DNA from: a bacterium | GTDB taxonomy: Bacteria; Zhuqueibacterota; Zhuqueibacteria; Residuimicrobiales; Oceaniaggregativiventaceae | NCBI GenBank assembly: GCA_029565675.1 | Contig: JAKQNP010000018.1 | Coordinates: 1 to 34,209 of the forward strand | Direction: 5' to 3' | DNA length: 34,209 nucleotides | In this document: one piece after another, positions 1 to 8,722 of the stretch | Numbering within the stretch: position 1 is the stretch's first letter | Layout of the letters: each line of letters begins with the position of its first letter | Position numbers and translations under genes: made by a program | The notes under the pieces: generated by a model | What the model was told of the DNA's origin: nothing | What the model saw: the letters and a program-made list of their open reading frames with translations, nothing else | The model's database searches: none

Positions 1-140
1 TACGTCCGCGCCTTGGCCAGGCCAGACAATGCCAACGTCTGCGTGATCGCCGCCGTCAACGTCGTCTTGCCGTGATCCACATGGCCTATCGTGCCTATAT
101 TCACATGCGGCTTTGTGCGTGCAAACTTTTCTTTCGCCAT
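1..140 (-). CDS. tuf: Elongation factor Tu, N-terminal fragment (runs off the window)
   Basis: This is the first 46 codons of EF-Tu, the GTPase that delivers aminoacyl-tRNA to the ribosome in the cytoplasm. The visible protein starts [20 protein letters not shown] and continues into the G1 P-loop GHVDHGKT followed by [11 protein letters not shown], the invariant N-terminus of the family. The ATG (complement of 138-140) is preceded by a strong Shine-Dalgarno GGAGG about 8 bases upstream. The rest of the gene lies outside the left edge. It follows four tRNA genes on the same strand, as in the tRNA-tufB operon of enterobacteria, so it is probably co-transcribed with them from the promoter at 655-682. 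Confidence 0.97.
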   Translation of the reverse strand, partial: MAKEKFARTKPHVNIGTIGHVDHGKTTLTAAITQTLALSGLAKART

Positions 141-186
141 TTTAAATACCTCCGGACTGTTTTTTGGTCCAGCGAATGAATTGACG

Positions 187-259
<73 letters not shown>

Positions 260-282
260 CTGTGCGCTGAATTGGTGCCGCG

Positions 283-355
283 AGCGGGAGACGGGACTCG
301 AACCCGCGACTGACAGCTTGGAAGGCTGTTACTCTACCAACTGAGTTACTCCCGC
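283..355 (-). tRNA. tRNA-Gly(TCC)
   Basis: The acceptor arms GCGGGAG/CTCCCGC lie at 349-355 and 284-290 with a T discriminator at 283. The anticodon stem ACAGC/GCTGT encloses the loop CTTCCAA, giving anticodon TCC. The TpsiC arm reads GGGTTCGAGTCCC. CCA is not encoded. It is third in the four-tRNA cluster. Confidence 0.97.
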
Positions 356-460
356 AAAGTGCAATCACGGTTTCTAAACAAAAAAATATCGGCTCAGTTC
401 TCGCGCCAAATCCCGTCCGAGTCCGATATTTTGCTTCACATCTCAAACAACTTCTCTTCG

Positions 461-543
461 TGGGGAGAGGAGGATTCGAACCTCCGAAGGCATCCGCCGA
501 CAGATTTACAGTCTGTTCCCTTTGGCCTCTCGGGCATCTCCCC
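461..543 (-). tRNA. tRNA-Tyr(GTA)
   Basis: This is an 83-nt class II tRNA with a long variable arm. The acceptor arms GGGGAGA/TCTCCCC lie at 537-543 and 462-468 with an A discriminator at 461. The anticodon stem-loop CAGACTGTAAATCTG gives GTA. The anticodon loop and D-loop are nearly those of E. coli tRNA-Tyr. It is second in the cluster, 8 nt downstream of tRNA-Thr(TGT). The 105-nt spacer to tRNA-Gly (356-460) has no feature I recognise. Confidence 0.97.
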
Positions 544-551
544 ATGTAAAG

Positions 552-624
552 AGCCACCAGCAGGAATCGAACCCGCGACAGCCTCATTACAAGTGAGGTG
601 CTCTACCTACTGAGCTATGGTGGC
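552..624 (-). tRNA. tRNA-Thr(TGT)
   Basis: The acceptor arms GCCACCA/TGGTGGC lie at 618-624 and 553-559 with a T discriminator at 552. The anticodon stem CCTCA/TGAGG encloses the loop CTTGTAA, giving anticodon TGT. The TpsiC arm contains GGGTTCGATTCC. It is the first tRNA of the Thr-Tyr-Gly-Thr-tuf array and lies about 30 nt downstream of the predicted -10 box. Confidence 0.97.
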
Positions 625-654
625 ATAAGCCATCCAGCCTAATGAGAGCCTTTA

Positions 655-682
655 AAGATAATAATTTCTGTTAAAAAGTCAA
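655..682 (-). promoter_or_regulatory. Promoter of the tRNA-tuf operon
   Basis: On the minus strand the -35 box TTGACT (677-682) and -10 box TATCTT (655-660) are separated by 16 bp in an AT-rich stretch between the cysS stop codon and the first tRNA. The boxes match sigma70 at 5/6 and 4/6. The position fits a start point near 648, just before tRNA-Thr(TGT). Confidence 0.72.
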
Positions 683-703
683 GTAAAAATTTAGCCAAGT
701 GAT

Positions 704-2140
704 TTATATTTTCTCAAATCGCCATAAAGTGCTCTCTTTGCCATCCTCCAACACCACTCCTCGGCTCTGCAATTCATCGCGCACCCAATCGGACCGCGAC
801 CAGTTGCGCTCGTGCCGAAACGAGTTGCGCAGTTCGATCAACAGCTCGATAAACGGCGCCGCGCTCATGCCCCTCTCCGTCGCAGTCAAAGGCAAACCCA
901 ATACGGTGCCGGCCAAAGTCTCCAGCAACTCTTTTGCCTGCCGCAGAACCGAGACCGAAGCCGGTTCTTCGCTGTCGAGCAGTTTGTTGATCTCCCGCGA
1001 AAAATCGAACAACACCCCGATTGCCAATGAGGTGTTCAGATCGTCATCCATGGCCTCGATAAAACGCTGTCTGAATTGCGCCAGCCATTCGATCGGCGCA
1101 TCGCCACTCTCTTTTACAGAATGGGCAAGGCGATCCTCTAATTTCTGCCGCGTGCCGCGCAACCGTTCCAGCCCCTGCGCCGCAGCCGACACAGCCGCAT
1201 CGGTAAAGTCGACCGGGCTGCGATAATGGGTTTGCAGGATAAAAAAACGCAGCTGTTCGCCGGTAAATTTGTTCAGCGCTTCACTGATGGTGGTAAAATT
1301 GCCGAGCGATTTGCTCATTTTTACGCCATCGACCAATACCATGTTGTTGTGTATCCAGTATTTGGCAAAGGGCTTGCCGGTGGCCGCTTCGCTCTGCGCA
1401 ATCTCACAATCGTGATGCGGAAACTTGTTCTCCATGCCGCCGCCATGAATGTCGATGGTTTCGCCGAGATATTTCATCGCCATGGTCGAACATTCGATGT
1501 GCCAGCCAGGAAAACCCCTGCCCCACGGGCTGTTCCACTGCATCAGATGTTCGGGTTCAGCTTTTTTCCACAGGGCAAAATCGGCTGGATGGCGTTTTTC
1601 CGGATTGACCTCCAACCGGGCACCGGCTTGCTGATCATCGATGCGCCGGCCCGACAGTTTACCATAAGCAGGCCATTTCTCGACATCAAAATAGACCGAA
1701 CCGTTGACCACATAGGCAAAACCGCGTTCGAGCAGATTTTCCACCAGTTCGATCTGCTCCGGTACATGTGCGGCCGCATGCGGCGAAATATCGGGCCGCA
1801 AAACGTGCAGCGCATCCATTGCGCGAAAGTAAGCGGCGGTATAGCGCTCGACCAATTCCATAGGCTCGATCTTTTCGCGCTCTGCACCCCGCAAAATGCG
1901 GTCTTCGCCGCTGTCGAGAAGATGGCCGACGTCGGTGATGTTCTGGACATACCGCACCCGGTAACCGCTGAACCGCAAATAGCGATTGAGGATATCAAAG
2001 GCGATGTAGCTCTTGGCATGTCCGATATGCGGATAATCGTAAACAGTCGGACCACAGACATACATATGAACCCGGCCGGGTTCAATGGGCACGAATTTTT
2101 CCTTGTTTCGCGACAGGCTGTTGTAAAGAGTGAGAGCCAT
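704..2140 (-). CDS. cysS: Cysteinyl-tRNA synthetase
   Basis: This is a class I aminoacyl-tRNA synthetase that charges tRNA-Cys with cysteine using ATP. The 478-residue length is normal for the family. The HIGH signature is PHIGH at residues 37-41, directly after the MYVCGPTVYDY block that contains a zinc-ligand cysteine (C29). A second zinc-site segment (GWHIECSTMA, then FPHHDCEIAQSE) lies near residues 205-245, and the KMSKS loop (VKMSKSLGNF) near 267. The C-terminal helical anticodon-binding part is present and ends RGVVLEDGKESTLWRF. The ATG is preceded by AAGGTG. It lies 58 nt after ispF and about 80 nt before the tRNA cluster, as the last protein gene of the minus-strand operon. Confidence 0.97.
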   Translation of the reverse strand: MALTLYNSLSRNKEKFVPIEPGRVHMYVCGPTVYDYPHIGHAKSYIAFDILNRYLRFSGYRVRYVQNITDVGHLLDSGEDRILRGAEREKIEPMELVERYTAAYFRAMDALHVLRPDISPHAAAHVPEQIELVENLLERGFAYVVNGSVYFDVEKWPAYGKLSGRRIDDQQAGARLEVNPEKRHPADFALWKKAEPEHLMQWNSPWGRGFPGWHIECSTMAMKYLGETIDIHGGGMENKFPHHDCEIAQSEAATGKPFAKYWIHNNMVLVDGVKMSKSLGNFTTISEALNKFTGEQLRFFILQTHYRSPVDFTDAAVSAAAQGLERLRGTRQKLEDRLAHSVKESGDAPIEWLAQFRQRFIEAMDDDLNTSLAIGVLFDFSREINKLLDSEEPASVSVLRQAKELLETLAGTVLGLPLTATERGMSAAPFIELLIELRNSFRHERNWSRSDWVRDELQSRGVVLEDGKESTLWRFEKI

Positions 2141-2198
2141 GATTCACCTTCTCCGTCTCGCGCTTGAACGCAATACTCTTTCGCAAAAAATTGATGGG

Positions 2199-2669
2199 CT
2201 ATTGATCGATCAACACCACCGCCATCGCTGCTGCGCCTTCTCCGCGGCCGACCGCATCCATCCGCTCGCTGGTGGTGGCCTTAACCGAAACCGAATCAAC
2301 CGGCAAACAGACCGCATCGGCGATATTCTGGCGCATCTGTGCGATATAGGGCGCGATTTTGGGGCGCTGCAGCACCACGGTGCTGTCGATATTGCACGGC
2401 CTCCAGCCGGCCTCAGCCAACTTTTCCACCACCCGGCGCAACAACTCGATGCTCGATGCCCCGCGGTAGGCGGCTTCACTGTCCGGGAAATGGACTCCGA
2501 TATCGCCCAAAGCCGCTGCTCCCAGCAAGGCATCGCTGATGGCATGGCACAGCACATCGGCATCGCTGTGCCCCAAAAGTCCGAATTCACCCGCTATCTC
2601 GACGCCGCCGAGGATCAGTTTTCGCCCGGGTACCAGGCGATGAACATCATATCCCTGACCGATGCGCAT
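2199..2669 (-). CDS. ispF: 2-C-methyl-D-erythritol 2,4-cyclodiphosphate synthase
   Basis: This MEP-pathway enzyme cyclises CDP-methylerythritol 2-phosphate to MEcPP with loss of CMP. The 156-residue protein begins [12 protein letters not shown], so the metal ligands D8 and H10 are in place. The third ligand lies in [13 protein letters not shown], followed by the family motif [13 protein letters not shown] and HFPDS. The C-terminus contains [16 protein letters not shown], the usual CMP-binding end. The reading frame is open for 27 codons upstream, but family alignment and length favour this ATG, which lies inside the end of ispD. The two genes overlap by 23 bp, which suggests translational coupling. 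Confidence 0.96.
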   Translation of the reverse strand: MRIGQGYDVHRLVPGRKLILGGVEIAGEFGLLGHSDADVLCHAISDALLGAAALGDIGVHFPDSEAAYRGASSIELLRRVVEKLAEAGWRPCNIDSTVVLQRPKIAPYIAQMRQNIADAVCLPVDSVSVKATTSERMDAVGRGEGAAAMAVVLIDQ

Positions 2670-3369
2670 CCTTCTTCTCCTGCAGCAGCCACCATTCAGC
2701 GATCGCCAAATCGGCACGCGTGGTGATTTTGATGTTCTGTTCTTCACCATCGACGATTGCGACCCGCACGCCGAGTTCTTCGACCAGAGCGGAGTCGTCC
2801 GTCGCAGACAGATTGCGGGCTTTGGCCTGTTCGTAGGCAGCGCGCAAAATATCGATGCGAAAACCCTGCGGTGTTTGAACGGCGACCAGGTTTTGCCGCA
2901 TCAATGTTCTGTGCACCCATCCATCGCCAATCTCCTTGACCGTTTCGCGCACCGGCAGTCCAGGTACAGCGGCACCATTGATCCGCGCGCTTTCGATCAC
3001 CCGGTCGATCAACTGTGCAGAAACCAGAGGTCGCACACCGTCGTGCACCAAAACCAGTCCGCCGTCCTGGGAAAGAGCGTGCAATCCGTTTTGCACAGAT
3101 GTCTGTCGCTCTTCTCCACCGACGACGATTGCCAATGGTTTATGCATTCCCCATTGCCGGCGGATCTGTTGCTCCCTGGCAGCGTGTTCTTCTTTGGGCA
3201 GCACCACAACCAGCGCATGCACGCGCGGATGGCGATCGAACGCCTGCAGTGTGTGCTTCAGGATGGCTTCTCCATCCAGGAGCAGAAATTGTTTGCGCGT
3301 CGAACCGCCCATGCGTTGACCGGACCCGCCGGCCACAATCAAAGCGGAACAACCACTCGGATCATCCAT
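2647..3369 (-). CDS. ispD: 2-C-methyl-D-erythritol 4-phosphate cytidylyltransferase
   Basis: This enzyme transfers CMP from CTP to methylerythritol 4-phosphate, the third step of the MEP pathway. The 240-residue form starts [20 protein letters not shown], with the nucleotide-binding glycine loop AGGSGQRMG and the catalytic lysine in RKQFLLLDG. Downstream are [10 protein letters not shown], the VQTPQGFR motif and [12 protein letters not shown], all standard for IspD. The frame is open 17 codons further upstream, but the family normally begins just before the glycine loop. It overlaps ispF by 23 bp. The protein end (residues after about 230) is basic and ends HRSGI. The 203-nt gap to queA holds only an open stretch in the queA frame, reported as a finding. 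Confidence 0.96.
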   Translation of the reverse strand: MDDPSGCSALIVAGGSGQRMGGSTRKQFLLLDGEAILKHTLQAFDRHPRVHALVVVLPKEEHAAREQQIRRQWGMHKPLAIVVGGEERQTSVQNGLHALSQDGGLVLVHDGVRPLVSAQLIDRVIESARINGAAVPGLPVRETVKEIGDGWVHRTLMRQNLVAVQTPQGFRIDILRAAYEQAKARNLSATDDSALVEELGVRVAIVDGEEQNIKITTRADLAIAEWWLLQEKKDAHRSGI

Positions 3370-3572
3370 GATGGTTTCTCGAATGACAGGTCGAGCTGTG
3401 GCGCAACAGAGGCCAGACATTCCCCCGATTCACCTCCGGCTCGAATCGCCGGCCAGGAGGGCTCTGGCGGAGCGGTGCGCAGCTCAGCAGTTGCGTAAAT
3501 CTGCAGAAAATCGGGCACCGTCGGTGTGACCTTGCTTTTCTCTGGCGCAATAAGAACGTTGCGATCCGCCTT

Positions 3573-4601
3573 CTAGATGATCAACATTGCATCGCCATAG
3601 CCGAGAAATTGGTATTTCTCGCGCACCGCTTTGCGATACGCCTTAAAGACAAAGTCCCGCGGTGCAAAAGCGCAAATCAGCATCAGCAAGGTCGAGTTTG
3701 GCGCATGGAAATTGGTGATCAGGCGATCGACGATTTTAAAATCATATGGCGGGTAGATAAATTTATCTGTCCAGCCGCAACCAGCCTTGGCCCAGCCTTC
3801 CGATGTCACGCTGGTTTCGAGGGCGCGAACCACACTGGTGCCTACGGCCATGACTTTCTTTTTGCTCTTTTTGGTTGCGTTGATGGCAGTGGCGGCATCT
3901 TCCGAAATTTCATAATATTCGGAGTCCATTTTGTGCCGGCTGAGATCTTCGACCATGACCGAGCGAAAGGCTCCCAAACCGAGATGAAGCACGATCGGCA
4001 CAATGCGGACTCCTTTTTGCTCGATTTTTTTCAACATTTTTTTGCTGAAATGGAGGCCGGCAGTAGGTGCGGCAACCGCCCCGCGATGTTTGGCATAGAC
4101 GGTTTGATAGCGATCCTTATCCTCATTTTCTGGCAGCCTTTTGATATAAGGCGGCAACGGGGATTTGCCAATTTTATCCACGATCTCATAAAAATCACCC
4201 GAATAATGAAAGCGCACCACCCGGCCGCCGGAAACGGTGTTGTCGATCACATCACAGGCCAACTCCCGGCCGATCGAAAGGCGGTTGCCCACCCTTACCT
4301 TGCGCGCGGGTTTGACCTGCACTTCCCATAGTCCGCGTTCCAGTTCGCGCAATAAAAAAACCTCGACGCGGGCATCGGTCTTATCTTTGGTTCCTTCCAA
4401 ACGGGCAGGGAAAACCTTGGTCTCATTGATCACCAGGCAATCCCCTGCTTCCAAATAATCGATGATGTCGGAAAAAATTCCTTCAGCGATAGACTGTTCC
4501 GCGCGATTCAGTATCATCAAACGACACTTTTCGCGTTCAGCAGATGGGTGTTGGGCAATCAGCTTTTCTGTCAGAGTATACTTGAAATCGGAAAGCTTCA
4601 T
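3573..4601 (-). CDS. queA: S-adenosylmethionine:tRNA ribosyltransferase-isomerase
   Basis: QueA transfers and isomerises the ribosyl group of S-adenosylmethionine onto 7-aminomethyl-7-deazaguanine in tRNA, giving epoxyqueuosine. The 342-residue protein starts MKLSDFKYTLTEKLIAQHP and carries the family blocks LVINETKVFPARL, HRGAVAAPTAGLHFS, VLHLGLGAFRSV, the VGTSVVRALET motif and the ending FHAPNSTLLMLICAF...YGDAMLII. Length and both ends are typical. A strong AGGAGG Shine-Dalgarno precedes the ATG. It lies 112 nt downstream of ruvB, in the common yebC-ruvCAB-queA order. The in-frame sequence stays open after the TAG stop (see findings), but the family end is already complete at the stop. Confidence 0.97.
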   Translation of the reverse strand: MKLSDFKYTLTEKLIAQHPSAEREKCRLMILNRAEQSIAEGIFSDIIDYLEAGDCLVINETKVFPARLEGTKDKTDARVEVFLLRELERGLWEVQVKPARKVRVGNRLSIGRELACDVIDNTVSGGRVVRFHYSGDFYEIVDKIGKSPLPPYIKRLPENEDKDRYQTVYAKHRGAVAAPTAGLHFSKKMLKKIEQKGVRIVPIVLHLGLGAFRSVMVEDLSRHKMDSEYYEISEDAATAINATKKSKKKVMAVGTSVVRALETSVTSEGWAKAGCGWTDKFIYPPYDFKIVDRLITNFHAPNSTLLMLICAFAPRDFVFKAYRKAVREKYQFLGYGDAMLII

Positions 4602-4713
4602 CGCGCTTTTTCCTCCTGTCGATGGGATGATCTATTTTCATGGCCAAGAAGGACAGATACCTTTGGTCGGTTCGCCCCTCAAAAAAGATCCAGTTAAGTG
4701 CTGCGCCGCATTC

Positions 4714-5742
4714 TCAAGAAAAAAGCTGTCCTTGCCGCGGATCGTTGCGGCGGCGGCTAAAGTGGCGATAAGCCAAATCGGTTGCCACTCGACCTCGCGG
4801 GGTTCTGCTGAGAAAACCGTTCTGGATCAGATATGGCTCATACAGCTCTTCGATCGTATCGCTCTCTTCACCTATTGCCACAGCCAGGGTGTTCAGCCCT
4901 ACCGGGCCGCCGCTGAATTTATCGATAACCGAAAGGACTATGCGCTTGTCCATCTCATCCAGACCCAGTTCATCCACGTCCAGTCGATGCAGCGCCTGAC
5001 AGGCGGCTTCCTGTGATATTGTTTTTTGCCCATCGATCTGGGCAAAATCGCGCACCCGGCGCAACAAGCGGTTGGCAATTCGCGGTGTTCCGCGCGACCG
5101 TTTGGCGAGCTCCAAAGCGGCCTCGCGCTGGATGTCATAACCCAATATTCGAGCTGACCGCAACACGATTCGTTGCAGGTCAGCCGGATCGTAATAATCC
5201 ATGCGGAAAGAAACGCCGAAACGCGCCCGCAACGGCGAGGTGATGAGACCGGCTCGCGTGGTGGCGCCGACCAATGTAAAATGAGGAAGGTTCAGCTGAA
5301 TCGTTCGAGCGTTGGCACCCTTGTCGATGATGATGTCGAGCTTGAAATCCTCCATTGCCGGATACAGATACTCTTCTATCGAACGATTCAACCGGTGGAT
5401 CTCGTCGATAAACAGAACATCTCGCTCGCCCAAATTGGTCAACAATCCCGCCAAATCGCCCGGCCGTTCCAGAGCAGGGCCTGATGTGTAGCGGATATGG
5501 CTGCCGAGTTCATTGGCAATAATGGTGGCCAGGGTCGTTTTGCCCAGCCCTGGCGGTCCGTGGAAAAGAACGTGATCAAGCGGTTCACCGCGTTCCAGAG
5601 TCGCCTGAATGAAAACACGCAAATTGCCGCGCAGCTTTTCCTGTCCGACAAAATCCTCCAGCCGGGCCGGCCGCAACGTCTGGTCAAGTTCGTTTTCACC
5701 GTTCAGCGGTTCTGGAACCGTCAATCGCTCATTTGTATCCAC
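4714..5742 (-). CDS. ruvB: Holliday junction branch migration ATPase RuvB
   Basis: RuvB is the hexameric AAA+ motor that drives Holliday-junction branch migration together with RuvA. The 342-residue protein has [14 protein letters not shown] at the N-terminus, Walker [12 protein letters not shown] near residue 65, Walker [10 protein letters not shown] near 112, the sensor 1 block VGATTRAG and a C-terminal winged helix ending near [16 protein letters not shown]. The start codon appears to be GTG (complement of 5740-5742); an ATG 10 nt further in is out of frame. The Shine-Dalgarno is weak. Start choice is therefore the only uncertain point. It lies 29 nt downstream of ruvA. Confidence 0.96.
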   Translation of the reverse strand: MDTNERLTVPEPLNGENELDQTLRPARLEDFVGQEKLRGNLRVFIQATLERGEPLDHVLFHGPPGLGKTTLATIIANELGSHIRYTSGPALERPGDLAGLLTNLGERDVLFIDEIHRLNRSIEEYLYPAMEDFKLDIIIDKGANARTIQLNLPHFTLVGATTRAGLITSPLRARFGVSFRMDYYDPADLQRIVLRSARILGYDIQREAALELAKRSRGTPRIANRLLRRVRDFAQIDGQKTISQEAACQALHRLDVDELGLDEMDKRIVLSVIDKFSGGPVGLNTLAVAIGEESDTIEELYEPYLIQNGFLSRTPRGRVATDLAYRHFSRRRNDPRQGQLFS

Positions 5743-5771
5743 TTGACTGCCTGTAAATAGATGTCAGTCGC

Positions 5772-6368
5772 CTATTTTCGCAACGCAACCTGAATGAGTC
5801 TCGCCACGTCAGGCTCAGCCGCAAATTCAGCAAGAGCCGCATCCACTGCGCGTTGTGCTTCAGCCTGACTGTATCCCAGCGCCAGCATGGCGCTGAGAGC
5901 TTCGTCGACAACCGTCGTTGCTTTTCTTGTTGTCTGCGCCGACCAATCCGGCGACCCTTGCAGGCGGTTTGCGGCTTTGTCCTTCAGGTCGATCAGCAAC
6001 CGCTGCGCTGTTTTTTTGCCCAATCCATGGATCCGGGTCAACTCCGCTTCACGGCCCTCGGCGATGGCGCGATAAAGATGGTCCACCGGCGCAGATGAAA
6101 GGATGGTCATCGCCAACTTGGGACCGATGCCGGTTACCAACAACAGATCGGTAAACAGCTCGCGTTCGGCAAAAGTTGCAAATCCAAACAGGGCCAGCGT
6201 GGATTCGCGGACATAGAGATAGGTTCGGATGACCGTCTCGGCACCAACATCCGCCAGGGTGGCAAAGGTTGTGGCAGGAATCTGCAAAAAATAACCGACT
6301 CCATTCACATCCAGTATTAAGGATTGCGGTGTTTTTTCCACCACTTTGCCGTGCAAAAAGGCAAGCAT
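5772..6368 (-). CDS. ruvA: Holliday junction DNA helicase subunit RuvA
   Basis: RuvA is the tetrameric junction-binding protein that loads RuvB on Holliday junctions. The chosen 198-residue form starts MLAFLHGKVVEKTPQSLILD, the normal OB-fold beginning. The frame is open 24 codons upstream but that segment resembles nothing in RuvA and runs into the end of ruvC. A helix-hairpin-helix pair follows (LLVTGIGPKLAMTILS and RIHGLGKKTAQRLLIDLKDK). The C-terminal domain III (EALSAMLALGYSQAEAQRAV) contacts RuvB. It sits 29 nt after ruvC. Confidence 0.96.
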   Translation of the reverse strand: MLAFLHGKVVEKTPQSLILDVNGVGYFLQIPATTFATLADVGAETVIRTYLYVRESTLALFGFATFAERELFTDLLLVTGIGPKLAMTILSSAPVDHLYRAIAEGREAELTRIHGLGKKTAQRLLIDLKDKAANRLQGSPDWSAQTTRKATTVVDEALSAMLALGYSQAEAQRAVDAALAEFAAEPDVARLIQVALRK

Positions 6369-6397
6369 AACACGAAATCCCGACTTGGCAATTGAGG

Positions 6398-6889
6398 TCA
6401 CTTGCTGGATTTGTCTGGCCGAAAGCGCAGCCCATGGCACAACGCGATAGCCAATGCATCGGAGATATCCAATGGCGCAGGAGCCTTGTCGAGATGCAAA
6501 ACCGCCATAACCATCCTGCGCACCTGTTCCTTGGATGCTGCACCGTTGCCGGTCAACGCTTGTTTGATCTCTCTCGCTGCGTAGGTGTATAGGGGGCGAT
6601 CACAGTTGAGCGCCGCCACCAAAGCTGCCCCGCGCGCCTGCCCCAACTGCAGCATGGATTTGATGTTCTGGCCATAAAAAACATCTTCAAAAACCACCTG
6701 ATCAGGAGAATATCGACCGATTAGAGCGACTGTTTCGCTATAAATCGTTTTCAGACGATCAAAAAAAGAATCAGCCGCGGAAAATGACAAAACGCCGGAA
6801 GCAATATGAAACCATTGGTCCCCGTCTTGCCGGCCGATAATTCCGTAACCGGTCACACGGCTGCCCGGATCTACACCCAAAAGAATCAT
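6398..6889 (-). CDS. ruvC: Crossover junction endodeoxyribonuclease RuvC
   Basis: RuvC is the RNase H-fold resolvase that cleaves Holliday junctions. The 163-residue protein starts MILLGVDPGSRVTGYGII, placing the first catalytic aspartate at D7. The second acidic site is VVFEDVFYGQN near residue 66 and the C-terminal acidic pair is in LDISDALAIALCHG. The length is slightly below the E. coli enzyme but complete. It begins only 5 nt after the yebC stop codon, so the two are surely co-transcribed. Confidence 0.96.
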   Translation of the reverse strand: MILLGVDPGSRVTGYGIIGRQDGDQWFHIASGVLSFSAADSFFDRLKTIYSETVALIGRYSPDQVVFEDVFYGQNIKSMLQLGQARGAALVAALNCDRPLYTYAAREIKQALTGNGAASKEQVRRMVMAVLHLDKAPAPLDISDALAIALCHGLRFRPDKSSK

Positions 6890-6894
6890 AACCC

Positions 6895-7641
6895 TCAGCC
6901 GAGTTCTTCGATCAGCGAATCATCGATATCAAAGTTGGAATAGACATTTTGCAGATCATCGTGCTCTTCCAGCACATCCATCAGCTTGAGCATGCTTTCT
7001 GCTTGTTTGCCCTCCAGTTTGATGGTGGAGTTGGGCTGCATGGCCACCTCAGCTGAATCATATTCGATATTTTTCTCTTCTAGTGCGCTTTTCACCGCTT
7101 CCAAATCGTTCGGTGCGCAGGTCAGGGTAAAATAATCGTTATCCATCTGGATGTCATCGACTCCAGCCTCGAGAGTCGCCTCCATCAGATTGTCCTCTGA
7201 AATGCCGGCCGCCGGCACGGTGATGATCCCTTTTTTGTTGAACATCCACGCGACACTGCCACTTTCCCCAAGACTGCCGCCATACCGGCTGAGCATATGT
7301 CGCATCTCGGCGACGGTGCGGTTTTTGTTGTCGGTCAGTGTTTCGATATAGAGCGCTGCGCCACCTGGACCATACCCTTCGTAGACGATTTCTTCATAGA
7401 CCACCCCCGGCAACTCACCCGTTCCGCGTTTGACGGCACGGTCGATATTGGTTGCCGGCATATTCGCGGCTTTGGCCGCCAGAACGGCCGTGCGCAAACG
7501 CGGATTGGACTCTTCATCCCCGCCGCCGTTGCGCGCCGCTATGGTTATTTCCTTGATCAGACGCGTAAAGACTCGACCGCGTGCTGCATCAGTCTTTTCT
7601 TTTTTGCGCTTGATCGTGCTCCATTTGCTGTGTCCTGACAT
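6895..7641 (-). CDS. yebC: YebC/TACO1 family protein
   Basis: This belongs to the YebC/PmpR/TACO1 family. Family members have been described as DNA-binding regulators and, for the TACO1/YebC branch, as factors that help translation of difficult sequences; which applies here cannot be told. The 248-residue protein starts MSGHSKWSTIKRKKEKTDAA and carries the conserved KEITIAARNGGGDEESNPRLR, NMPATNIDRAVKRG, YEGYGPGG and ENRTVAEMRH-like blocks. A strong GGGAGG Shine-Dalgarno lies 4 nt before the ATG. It is the first gene of the ruvCAB-queA-ispDF-cysS operon and is preceded by a roughly 385-nt noncoding, hairpin-rich stretch. Confidence 0.96.
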   Translation of the reverse strand: MSGHSKWSTIKRKKEKTDAARGRVFTRLIKEITIAARNGGGDEESNPRLRTAVLAAKAANMPATNIDRAVKRGTGELPGVVYEEIVYEGYGPGGAALYIETLTDNKNRTVAEMRHMLSRYGGSLGESGSVAWMFNKKGIITVPAAGISEDNLMEATLEAGVDDIQMDNDYFTLTCAPNDLEAVKSALEEKNIEYDSAEVAMQPNSTIKLEGKQAESMLKLMDVLEEHDDLQNVYSNFDIDDSLIEELG

Positions 7642-8027
7642 AGTGCCTCCCGAATATATCCTTTTTTTAAACCGCTTTTTCAGCGATCAGACTCAGTTGC
7701 GATGTTGCCTACCGAAACACAATGAACCTTTCCCCCACCGCTTTATTTTGGCGTGCAGTATACGGCATTTACGGAAATGGCGATTGAATGGAATGCCATT
7801 CCAGCATTCCATGCTCTCTAGTTTCAGCATTGAACATCGAATCCCTCGGTCTGGGGTTCAGGAGTGCACCACAAGCGTCTGCAGTTGCCGAACAACAGCC
7901 GTTCCAGCTGTTGAACCGAACAGCGAATTCAGCAAACAGACATCAACTGTATGGATCGGCTCAACCGGAAATTGGGCGATCCGGTTGGCACAGAATTTTC
8001 CAATTTATAATGCTAAATTTAAATATA
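7642..8027 (-). other. Long noncoding region upstream of yebC with nested hairpins
   Basis: No gene is recognised in these 386 nt. Four inverted repeats are visible: a perfect 9-bp stem ATGGAATGC at 7788-7796/7804-7812 with a 7-nt loop, a 7-bp stem CAACAGC at 7893-7899/7907-7913, an enclosing 6-bp stem CAGTTG/CAACTG at 7882-7887/7944-7949, and a 7-bp stem CAACCGG at 7962-7968/7981-7987. It lies between the terminator of the upstream SPOR gene and the yebC start. It could be the 5' leader of the yebC operon or a separate RNA. I do not recognise a known RNA family. Confidence 0.4.
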
Positions 8028-8030
8028 ATA

Positions 8031-8064
8031 AAAAAAAAGCCCGATTCCAAATAAAAAATCGGGT
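8031..8064 (-). terminator. Rho-independent terminator of the SPOR lipoprotein gene
   Basis: Arms GCCCGATT (8039-8046) and AATCGGGT (8057-8064) form an 8-bp stem (one G-T pair). On the minus strand the stem is followed by an unbroken run of eight T (8031-8038). It lies about 20 nt past the stop codon at 8085. Confidence 0.85.
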
Positions 8065-8084
8065 TTGACATCGGCAGGCTGCAT

Positions 8085-8636
8085 TTAGGGAGCAGTGCGG
8101 CTGGAAGATTCGCTCTCGGTCTGGCTGTCGAGCTGCGGACGGATCAGGGTGCGCACAACCCAGGCATCGACAAATCCACGATTGATCGCCTCGGCCATTT
8201 CTTTTTCCGCATCTGAACGTCGGAGAAAGTTGCCGACACGAACTTTATAGTAGGGATTATCAAAGGTCATATAGACCGGCCAGTCCAACTGCATCAACGC
8301 ATCGGTTCGGACGGCGCGCGCTTCTTGTTCATCCCTGGTCGAAATGAGTTGAATCCGAAACCCGCTGATCTCTTGTTGCGCGTTGGTAGCCGACGAAGAA
8401 TCGCCGGCTTTCAGAAAGGAATGCAGATCAAAAGCCGGTGACAAACCGGGCTGATCAGGCTTTTCGAGCGCATATTCACCAAGTTTCGCTGGATCAAATG
8501 TTTCGTCAAATTCCGTCCCGGACGATCCCCTTGCCGGTGGTTGACCCACCTCGGCAGGACGGTCAGCCTGGTTGCCGGCACAGGACCACAGGATCAAAAC
8601 CACCGTCAGCAAAAGCCATCCACAATTGTGTCGCAT
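8085..8636 (-). CDS. SPOR-domain lipoprotein
   Basis: This is a 183-residue exported protein. The N-terminus MRHNCGWLLLTVVLILWSCAG is a lipoprotein signal peptide with the probable lipidated cysteine at residue 19; tryptophan at the -2 position is atypical. A low-complexity linker follows, and residues about 88-165 form a SPOR domain (GFRIQLISTRDEQEARAV, WPVYMTFDNPYYKVRVGNF, RRSDAEKEMAEAINRG). SPOR domains bind denuded peptidoglycan glycans, so a role at the cell wall or division site is likely; this is family knowledge, not shown here. It is a single-gene unit between a predicted promoter (8694-8722) and a terminator. Confidence 0.88.
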   Translation of the reverse strand: MRHNCGWLLLTVVLILWSCAGNQADRPAEVGQPPARGSSGTEFDETFDPAKLGEYALEKPDQPGLSPAFDLHSFLKAGDSSSATNAQQEISGFRIQLISTRDEQEARAVRTDALMQLDWPVYMTFDNPYYKVRVGNFLRRSDAEKEMAEAINRGFVDAWVVRTLIRPQLDSQTESESSSRTAP

Positions 8637-8693
8637 AGTTGTCCTCGATTGACAAATTCACATCCCGAAAGATCTTCATCATCAATTCGCTAA

Positions 8694-8722
8694 AAAATAA
8701 CAAACCTGATCGCCAAAATCAA
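8694..8722 (-). promoter_or_regulatory. Candidate promoter of the SPOR lipoprotein gene
   Basis: The minus strand shows TTGATT (8717-8722) and TATTTT (8694-8699) separated by 17 bp, about 58 nt upstream of the ATG at 8636. The matches are moderate (4/6 each). Confidence 0.45.

Noticed and set aside
1226-2167. A 313-codon plus-strand frame opposite cysS
   Set aside because: CysS on the other strand has all family motifs; the plus frame is a shadow without independent support.
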